From Pseudomonas sp. R5-89-07 (GTDB lineage Bacteria > Pseudomonadota > Gammaproteobacteria > Pseudomonadales > Pseudomonadaceae): 64,000 nucleotides of DNA. The translations under genes and the position numbers were made by a program. Numbering within the stretch: position 1 is the first letter of the stretch; the number at the start of each line of letters is the position of its first letter. Below the pieces are notes generated by a model. That model made no database searches. It was not told the DNA's origin and saw only the letters and a list, made by a program, of their open reading frames with translations. The stretch is from positions 5,580,001 to 5,644,000 of the forward strand of contig NZ_CP027727.1 in NCBI RefSeq assembly GCF_003851685.1, written 5' to 3'. Below, in pieces: positions 58,224 through 64,000 of the stretch.

Positions 58224-58310
58224 GTGGGAGGGGGCTTGCCCCCGATTACGGTATGTCAGTCAGAATATCGGGTACTGATACACCGCTATCGGGAGCAAGC
58301 CCCCTCCCAC
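58224..58310. repeat. REP doublet, GTGGGAGGGGGC class
   Basis: 87-bp element with a one-base change in the right arm (ATCGGGAGCAAG), between convergent NRDE and ptsP genes. Confidence 0.88.
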
Positions 58311-58332
58311 AGTTGGATGTTCATTGGCAGGT

Positions 58333-60612
58333 CTAAAGGGTTTTGGCGGAAGCCGGGTTGATCATCCGCGTCAGCCCCAGGTTCTTCAGCGCCAATTGCA
58401 GCGAGCTGTGGATAACTTGCGGGTTGTCGATGGTCATCAGCTCGGCCAGCAGATCCTTGGCCATGCTCAATTCAACCTGGCGCAGCATCCACTTCACTTT
58501 AGGCAGGTTGGTGGCGTTCATCGACAGGCTGTCAAAGCCCATCGCCATCAACAGCACCGCCGCCGCCGGGTCGCCGGCCATTTCACCGCAGATACTCACC
58601 GGCTTGCCTTCGGCATGGGCGTCGCGCACCACGTGCTGCAGCGCTTGCAGCACCGCCGGGTGCAGGTAGTCGTAAAGGTCGGCTACCCGTGGGTTGTTGC
58701 GGTCCACGGCCAGCAGGTACTGGGTCAGGTCGTTGGAACCTACCGACAGGAAGTCCACCTGGCGCGCCAGTTCCTTGGCCTGGTACACCGCCGCCGGGAT
58801 TTCGATCATCACGCCAATCGGCGGCATCGGCACGTCGGCGCCTTCGTCGCGCACTTCACCCCAGGCACGGTGGATCAGGTGCAAGGCTTCTTCCAGCTCA
58901 TGGGTGCCGGAGATCATCGGCAGCAGGATGCGCAGGTTGTTCAAGCCTTCGCTGGCCTTGAGCATGGCACGGGTCTGTACCAGGAAAATTTCAGGATGGT
59001 CGAGGGTGACGCGAATGCCGCGCCAGCCGAGGAAGGGGTTGTCTTCCTTGATCGGGAAATACGACAGTGACTTGTCGCCGCCGATATCCAGGCTGCGCAT
59101 GGTCACCGGCAACGGGTGGAAGGCCTGCAGTTGCTCGCGATAAATCGCCAGCTGCTCCTTCTCGCTCGGGAAACGCTGGTTGATCATGAACGGCACTTCG
59201 GTGCGGTACAGCCCTACCCCTTCGGCGCCGCGCTGTTGCGCACGGGCCACATCGGCCAGCAGGCCGGTGTTCACCAGCAACGGCACGCGGTGACCATCGA
59301 GGGTTACGCATGGCAGTTCGCGCAACGAGTCGAGGCCCAGCGCCAGCTGTTTCTCTTCCTCAACCACTTCAGCGTACTGCTTGCGCAGTAATTCGCTGGG
59401 GTTAGTGAAGACTTCGCCGCGATGGCCATCGACGATCATGTCGATGCCGTCCACCTTGGAGTACGGCAGGTCCACCAGGCCCATCACCGTCGGAATGCCC
59501 ATGGCCCGCGCCAGGATCGCCACGTGGGAGTTACCCGAGCCCAATACCGAGACCAGGCCCACCAGCTTGCCCTCAGGCACTTCGCCGAGCATGGTGGCGG
59601 TCAGTTCTTCGCTGATCAGGATGGTATTGTCGGGGTAGACCAGGTTGGTGCTGCGGTCTTCCTGCAGATAGGCCAGCAGGCGGCGACCGAGGTCACGCAC
59701 ATCCGAGGCACGCTCGCGCAGATAGGCGTCGTCCATCATCTCGAAACGGTTGACGTGATCGGTGACCACCTGGCGCAGCGCGCCCTGGGCCCACTGGCCG
59801 GTCTTGATCACGGTTTTGACTTCGTTACCGAGGGACGCGTCATCCAGCATCATCTGGTACACGTCGAACAGCGCACGCTCTTCGGGGCGCAACTGGGTGG
59901 CAAGCTTGGTCGACAGGTTGCGCATGTCGGCGCGCACGCCTTCGAGGGCGGTCTTGAACAGTTTGATTTCAGCGTCGATGTCATCGACGCTCTTGTCGGG
60001 CACCACATCGAGGTCGGCCGGTGGCAGCATGACCACGGCAGTACCGACGGCGGCACCCGGCGAACCCGGCACGCCGACGAACTTGGCTTCCTGGATGCCC
60101 TTGCCCTGGCGACCCAGGCCGCGAATCGAGCCCGTGGCTTCGGCGTGGGCGATAACCCCGGCGAGCTGCGCGCTCATGGTCACCAGGAAGGCTTCTTCGC
60201 CTTCGTCGAACTGGCGGCGCTCTTTCTGCTGGATGACCAGTACGCCGACGACGCGGCGGTGGTGAATGATCGGTGCGCCGAGAAACGAGGCGTAACGCTC
60301 TTCGCCGGTTTCGGCAAAGTAGCGATAACGCGGGTGATCGGCCGCGTTTTCAAGGTTCAGGGGTTCTTCACGCGTCCCCACCAGGCCCACCAGACCTTCA
60401 TTGGGCGCCATGCTGACCTTGCCGATGGAGCGCTTGTTCAAGCCCTCGGTGGCCATCAGCACAAAACGGTTGGTCTCGGGGTCCAGCAGGTAAACCGAGC
60501 AGACCTGGCTGCCCATGGCTTCCTTGACGCGCAACACAATAATCCCCAACGCCGCCTTGAGATCCTTGGCGGAGTTAACTTCCTGGACGATCTTGCGCAG
60601 CGTATTGAGCAT
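58333..60612 (-). CDS. ptsP: Phosphoenolpyruvate-protein phosphotransferase, nitrogen branch (EI-Ntr)
   Basis: 759-residue first component of the nitrogen-related PTS. An N-terminal GAF domain (about 1-160) senses nitrogen status through glutamine and 2-oxoglutarate in relatives. The PEP-utiliser domains follow, with the phosphorylated histidine at about H363 in GSGNSHVAILARAMGIPTVMG and the PEP-binding barrel with SVGSNDLTQY and SICGEMAGDP. The phosphate passes to NPr and EIIA-Ntr. rppH lies 22 bp upstream on the same strand. Confidence 0.96.
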   Translation of the reverse strand: MLNTLRKIVQEVNSAKDLKAALGIIVLRVKEAMGSQVCSVYLLDPETNRFVLMATEGLNKRSIGKVSMAPNEGLVGLVGTREEPLNLENAADHPRYRYFAETGEERYASFLGAPIIHHRRVVGVLVIQQKERRQFDEGEEAFLVTMSAQLAGVIAHAEATGSIRGLGRQGKGIQEAKFVGVPGSPGAAVGTAVVMLPPADLDVVPDKSVDDIDAEIKLFKTALEGVRADMRNLSTKLATQLRPEERALFDVYQMMLDDASLGNEVKTVIKTGQWAQGALRQVVTDHVNRFEMMDDAYLRERASDVRDLGRRLLAYLQEDRSTNLVYPDNTILISEELTATMLGEVPEGKLVGLVSVLGSGNSHVAILARAMGIPTVMGLVDLPYSKVDGIDMIVDGHRGEVFTNPSELLRKQYAEVVEEEKQLALGLDSLRELPCVTLDGHRVPLLVNTGLLADVARAQQRGAEGVGLYRTEVPFMINQRFPSEKEQLAIYREQLQAFHPLPVTMRSLDIGGDKSLSYFPIKEDNPFLGWRGIRVTLDHPEIFLVQTRAMLKASEGLNNLRILLPMISGTHELEEALHLIHRAWGEVRDEGADVPMPPIGVMIEIPAAVYQAKELARQVDFLSVGSNDLTQYLLAVDRNNPRVADLYDYLHPAVLQALQHVVRDAHAEGKPVSICGEMAGDPAAAVLLMAMGFDSLSMNATNLPKVKWMLRQVELSMAKDLLAELMTIDNPQVIHSSLQLALKNLGLTRMINPASAKTL

Positions 60613-60634
60613 GGCTCGGGGTCGAACTCCGTCG

Positions 60635-61114
60635 TCAGTCGCGCGCTAAAAGGCGCGGGGCAAGCTCTTTGAGAGCGCGACGATAAACCTCGCGCTTGAA
60701 TGTCACCACCTGGCCCAACGGATACCAATAACTGACCCAGCGCCAGCCATCGAACTCCGGTTTACCGGTCAAATCCATCCGCACCCGCTGCTCATTGGAG
60801 ATCAGGCGCAGGAGAAACCATTTCTGCTTCTGGCCGATACACAGCGGTTGGCTGTGGGTACGCACCAGGCGTTGCGGCAAACGATAGCGCAACCAGCCAC
60901 GGGTGCAGGCCAGAATTTGCACATCTTCGCGCTCAAGGCCGACTTCTTCGTTCAACTCACGGTACAAGGCGTCTTCAGGGGTTTCGTCGGGGTTGATCCC
61001 ACCTTGAGGAAACTGCCAGGCATCTTGGTTGATTCGGCGAGCCCATAGCACCTGTCCGGCATCATTCGTAAGAATAATCCCGACATTAGGACGGAAACCA
61101 TCGGGGTCGATCAC
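60635..61114 (-). CDS. rppH: RNA 5'-pyrophosphohydrolase
   Basis: 159-residue Nudix hydrolase that removes pyrophosphate from mRNA 5' ends and triggers decay. The Nudix box [23 protein letters not shown] is intact. The start is GTG at 61114 ([12 protein letters not shown]), with GAGG eight bases upstream and the exact family length; the longer frame extending to 61174 has no family match. It is upstream of and co-directional with ptsP. Confidence 0.95.
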   Translation of the reverse strand: MIDPDGFRPNVGIILTNDAGQVLWARRINQDAWQFPQGGINPDETPEDALYRELNEEVGLEREDVQILACTRGWLRYRLPQRLVRTHSQPLCIGQKQKWFLLRLISNEQRVRMDLTGKPEFDGWRWVSYWYPLGQVVTFKREVYRRALKELAPRLLARD

Positions 61115-61257
61115 GGCAACAACCTCGCAAACGCATGTCACCGCATTGTTCCACAAAGCTTCATCCAGCGGCAACGAGGCTTCTTACCTTATGTGCACTC
61201 TTGTGAAAAGACCGTATTCTGGACGCCTTTTTACAGACTTTTCAGCGAGTAACTGCA

Positions 61258-61914
61258 ATGCGCCTGGCTTTATTCGACTTGGACAATACCCTCCTGGGCG
61301 GTGACAGCGATCACGCCTGGGGCGATTACCTGTGTGAACGCAAGATTCTCGACCCGGTCGCCTACAAGGCGCGCAACGACGAGTTCTATCAGGACTACCT
61401 GGCCGGCAAGCTGGACAACGCCGCCTACCTGAACTTCTGCCTGGAAATCCTCGGCCGCACCGAGATGGCTCAATTGGATGAATGGCACAGCGACTATATG
61501 CGCGACTGCATCGAGCCGATCATGCTGCCCAAGGCCGTGGAACTGCTGGCCAAGCACCGCGCTGCCGGCGACAAGCTGGTGATCATCACCGCCACCAACC
61601 GTTTCGTCACCGCGCCGATTGCCGCACGCCTGGGCGTGGAAACCCTGATCGCCACCGAATGCGAGATGGAAAATGGCCGCTACACCGGGCGCAGCACCGA
61701 TGTGCCGTGCTTTCGTGAAGGCAAGGTGACGCGTTTGAACCGTTGGCTGGAAGAGACTGGGCATAGCCTGGAAGACAGTTACTTTTATAGCGACTCGATG
61801 AATGACTTGCCGCTGCTGGAGCAGGTGACTCATCCGGTGGCGGTGGATCCGGACACGAATCTGCGGGCTGAAGCCGAGAAGCGTGGCTGGCCGGTGATTA
61901 CGCTGCGCGGCTGA
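61258..61914 (+). CDS. HAD-superfamily IB phosphatase, possible histidinol-phosphate phosphatase
   Basis: 218-residue HAD hydrolase. Motif [15 protein letters not shown], motif [12 protein letters not shown], motif III lysine REGKVTRL and motif [14 protein letters not shown] are all present. In P. aeruginosa the orthologue in this position (PA0335) has been reported as a histidinol-phosphate phosphatase; the same role here is inferred from synteny. A phosphoserine-phosphatase-like activity is the alternative. It is divergent from rppH. Confidence 0.82.
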   Translation: MRLALFDLDNTLLGGDSDHAWGDYLCERKILDPVAYKARNDEFYQDYLAGKLDNAAYLNFCLEILGRTEMAQLDEWHSDYMRDCIEPIMLPKAVELLAKHRAAGDKLVIITATNRFVTAPIAARLGVETLIATECEMENGRYTGRSTDVPCFREGKVTRLNRWLEETGHSLEDSYFYSDSMNDLPLLEQVTHPVAVDPDTNLRAEAEKRGWPVITLRG

Positions 61915-61921
61915 TATAGCT

Positions 61922-61987
61922 ATCGGGGGCAAGCCCCCTCCCACATTTGAATGCATTCCAAGTGTAGGAGGGGGCTTGCCCCCCGAT
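61922..61987. repeat. REP pair, inside-out arrangement, short spacer
   Basis: ATCGGGGGCAAGCCCCCTCC and, after 19 bp, GTAGGAGGGGGCTTGCCCCC. The second copy begins GTAGG instead of GTGGG and has one extra C. Located between the convergent HAD and DUF2269 genes. Confidence 0.85.
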
Positions 61988-62009
61988 GAAGTCAACTCGG
62001 TTTAAAGCC

Positions 62010-62423
62010 CTAAACCGGTTTAGCCCCCATCAACCCAGCAATCGCGACAAACCCCACCAGGCTGACCACCGCCAGCACCAGGGTAAAATTCACGCTACCG
62101 CCCTCGCCCTTGCGCAGCCGATTGAGCCGCGCCACCAGCCAGAACCAGGCCAACGCCGCGACGGTGTAGAGAATGCTGGAGCCCAGAATCCAGGTCTGCC
62201 CCAGCGGCCAGCCCACCAGGTGCACCATCCACCAGCCGGTAAACGGCATGCTCACCAGGCAAACCCCCATCAGCAGCCAAACGAATGCCCACGGGCGTTG
62301 CACGGTTACCGCAGGCCCGGTGCTGCGCTTGCGCCAGGCCAATATCGCCAGGCCGAGGCCGCTGAGCAGCAGCAACACCGTGGCGATGACGTGGATGACT
62401 TTGAGGGTGGTCAGCGTTTCCAT
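62010..62423 (-). CDS. DUF2269 family membrane protein
   Basis: 137-residue protein with four hydrophobic helices (about residues 6-28, 43-66, 78-97 and 111-132). The N-terminal TLKVIHVIATVLLLLSG with an early histidine is typical of DUF2269. Function unknown. It follows ilvA by 40 bp on the same strand. Confidence 0.85.
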   Translation of the reverse strand: METLTTLKVIHVIATVLLLLSGLGLAILAWRKRSTGPAVTVQRPWAFVWLLMGVCLVSMPFTGWWMVHLVGWPLGQTWILGSSILYTVAALAWFWLVARLNRLRKGEGGSVNFTLVLAVVSLVGFVAIAGLMGAKPV

Positions 62424-62463
62424 GATTTCGATTCCTTGAAGGCCGCTCAGTCAGCGTAGTCGC

Positions 62464-63978
62464 TCAACCGAGGAACAACTGGTAGGCCGGGTTTTCGCTT
62501 TCATCCCAATACGGGTAGCCGATCTCGGCCAGCGCAGCCGGGACCAGGTGGCGCTCGTCGGCAGGCACTTGCAGGCCAGCGACCACGCGGCCGTCGGCTG
62601 CACCGTGGTTGCGGTAGTGGAACATCGAGATATTCCAGCGCCCGCCCAGCTTGTTGAGGAAGTTGAACAGTGCCCCCGGCCGTTCCGGGAATTCAAATCG
62701 AAATACCAGCTCGTCGCTGACCTTGGCCGCATGCCCGCCCACCATATGGCGGATGTGCAACTTGGCCAATTCGTTTTCGGTCAGGTCCAGCACCGGGAAA
62801 CCCTGCTCGGTGAGGCTGGCGATCAACGCACTGCGCGGGTCGCTTTCCGGGTGGGTCTGCACACCGACGAAGATGTGCGCTTCGCTGCCGGTGTGATAGC
62901 GGTAGTTGAATTCGGTGATCTGGCGCTTGCCCACCGCCTCGCAGAATGCCTTGAAGCTGCCCGGCTTCTCGGGAATGGTCACGGCGATGATGGCTTCGCG
63001 GCCCTCGCCCAGCTCGGCACGTTCGGCCACGTGGCGCAGGCGGTCGAAGTTGACGTTGGCGCCAGAGTCGATGGCGACGAAGGTCTGGCCGCTCACGCCA
63101 CGGGTCTCGACGTACTTCTTGATCCCGGCCACGCCCAACGCGCCCGCCGGCTCGGTGATCGAGCGCGTGTCGTCGTAGATATCCTTGATCGCCGCACAGA
63201 TTTCATCGGTGCTGACGGTGATCACTTCGTCCACGTAGTCCTTGCAGATCTCGAAGGTGTAATGGCCGATCTGCGCCACCGCCACGCCGTCGGCGAAGAT
63301 GCCAACGGTCGGCAGCACCACGCGCTCACCCGCCGCCATCGCAGCCTGCAGGCAGTTGGAGTCGTCCGGCTCGACGCCGATGATCTTGGTCTCCGGACGC
63401 AGGTATTTCACGTATGCCGCAATACCGGCGATCAGCCCGCCGCCGCCCACCGGTACGAAGATCGCGTCCAGGGGCCCAGGATGCTGGCGCAGAATCTCCA
63501 TCGCCACGGTACCCTGCCCGGCAATGGTGTGCGGATCATCGTAGGGGTGAATGTAGACGTAGCCTTTTTCATCGACCAGCTTCAGCGAGTAGGCCAGGGC
63601 TTCCGGGAAAGAATCACCGTGCAGCACCACTTTGCCGCCACGCGAGCGCACGCCTTCGACCTTGATCTCCGGGGTGGTCTTGGGCATCACGATCGTTGCC
63701 TTGACCCCCAGCACCTTGGCCGCCAGGGCCAGGCCCTGGGCATGGTTGCCCGCCGAGGCAGTGACCACGCCGCACGCGCGCTCCTCAGCGCTGAGCTGGC
63801 ACAGTTTGTTGTAGGCGCCGCGAATCTTGAACGAAAACACCGGCTGCAAGTCTTCGCGCTTGAGCCAAATCTGGTTGCCCAGCCGTTCGGAAAGCTGGCG
63901 GGCAGTCTGCAGGGGTGTTTCTACGGCAACGTCGTAAACGCGCGAGGTGAGGATCTTTTTGACGTAGTGTTCAAGCAT
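62464..63978 (-). CDS. ilvA: Threonine ammonia-lyase, biosynthetic (long form)
   Basis: 504-residue PLP enzyme that deaminates threonine to 2-ketobutyrate, the first step of isoleucine synthesis. The PLP lysine is in FSFKIRGAYNKL (about residue 51). SAGNHAQGLALAA and VPVGGGGLIAGIA are typical. Two C-terminal ACT-like regulatory domains (about 325-504) with KPGSFKAFCEAVG and RPGALFNFLNKLGG give the long, isoleucine-inhibited form. It ends the window together with a short non-coding stretch. Confidence 0.96.
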   Translation of the reverse strand: MLEHYVKKILTSRVYDVAVETPLQTARQLSERLGNQIWLKREDLQPVFSFKIRGAYNKLCQLSAEERACGVVTASAGNHAQGLALAAKVLGVKATIVMPKTTPEIKVEGVRSRGGKVVLHGDSFPEALAYSLKLVDEKGYVYIHPYDDPHTIAGQGTVAMEILRQHPGPLDAIFVPVGGGGLIAGIAAYVKYLRPETKIIGVEPDDSNCLQAAMAAGERVVLPTVGIFADGVAVAQIGHYTFEICKDYVDEVITVSTDEICAAIKDIYDDTRSITEPAGALGVAGIKKYVETRGVSGQTFVAIDSGANVNFDRLRHVAERAELGEGREAIIAVTIPEKPGSFKAFCEAVGKRQITEFNYRYHTGSEAHIFVGVQTHPESDPRSALIASLTEQGFPVLDLTENELAKLHIRHMVGGHAAKVSDELVFRFEFPERPGALFNFLNKLGGRWNISMFHYRNHGAADGRVVAGLQVPADERHLVPAALAEIGYPYWDESENPAYQLFLG

Positions 63979-64000
63979 CGGCAGGCATCTACTTCAGGGG

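Overview
The window is a compact, GC-rich chromosomal segment of a Pseudomonas, most likely from the P. fluorescens group. Protein sequences and gene order match the P. aeruginosa PA0331-PA0407 region closely (gshB-tonB-yqgE-yqgF-pyrR-pyrB-pyrC', pilT/yggS-proC-yggT, metX-metW, rdgB-hemW, trmB, thiG-thiS, mtgA, rpoH, ftsX-ftsE-ftsY, rsmD, coaD, fdx, mutM, ilvD, folA, thyA-lgt, ptsP-rppH, ilvA). The taxonomic call rests on this remembered synteny and on the repeat content, not on a search.

Layout: 1-5.7 kb holds the end of glutathione synthesis, a TonB-like protein, and the pyrimidine operon with a catalytically dead dihydroorotase. 5.8-10.5 kb holds a TM2 protein, a secreted NlpC/P60 peptidase, pilT and the divergent yggS-proC-yggT run. 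10.7-15.1 kb is metXW, a DUF4426 protein, rdgB, hemW and a DUF3392 protein. 15.2-22.4 kb holds trmB, thiGS, a DUF423 protein, mtgA, rpoH (with an AlgU/RpoE-like promoter) and ftsYEX. 22.6-27.2 kb is an M16 peptidase pair, rsmD and a YheT-like hydrolase. 27.3-32.7 kb holds a sulfurtransferase and a TetR regulator divergent from an aldehyde dehydrogenase, Tat-lipoprotein and GMC oxidoreductase set. 32.8-39.7 kb is coaD, fdx, mutM, an HDOD protein, rlmI, a REP-associated tyrosine transposase and ilvD. 39.8-45.9 kb holds a phosphorylcholine phosphatase, a cystine transporter, folA and a DUF2868/DUF3482 membrane protein-GTPase pair. 45.9-52.7 kb is an aminophosphonate uptake and oxidation cluster. 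52.7-55.4 kb is the cadA/cadR cadmium resistance pair. 55.5-64 kb is thyA, lgt, an NRDE protein, ptsP, rppH, a HAD phosphatase, a DUF2269 protein and ilvA.

Two themes stand out. First, nearly twenty REP doublets of at least three sequence classes sit between genes. One class brackets an intact RAYT transposase in direct orientation, and one element supplies the stop codon of rsmD. Second, the aminophosphonate cluster encodes a complete ABC importer, a FAD amine-oxidase-like enzyme and an HD-domain oxygenase with every expected iron ligand. It lacks the hydroxylase (PhnY) that normally feeds that oxygenase, so its real substrate and pathway are open. No rRNA, tRNA, CRISPR array, prophage or complete insertion sequence other than the RAYT locus was seen.
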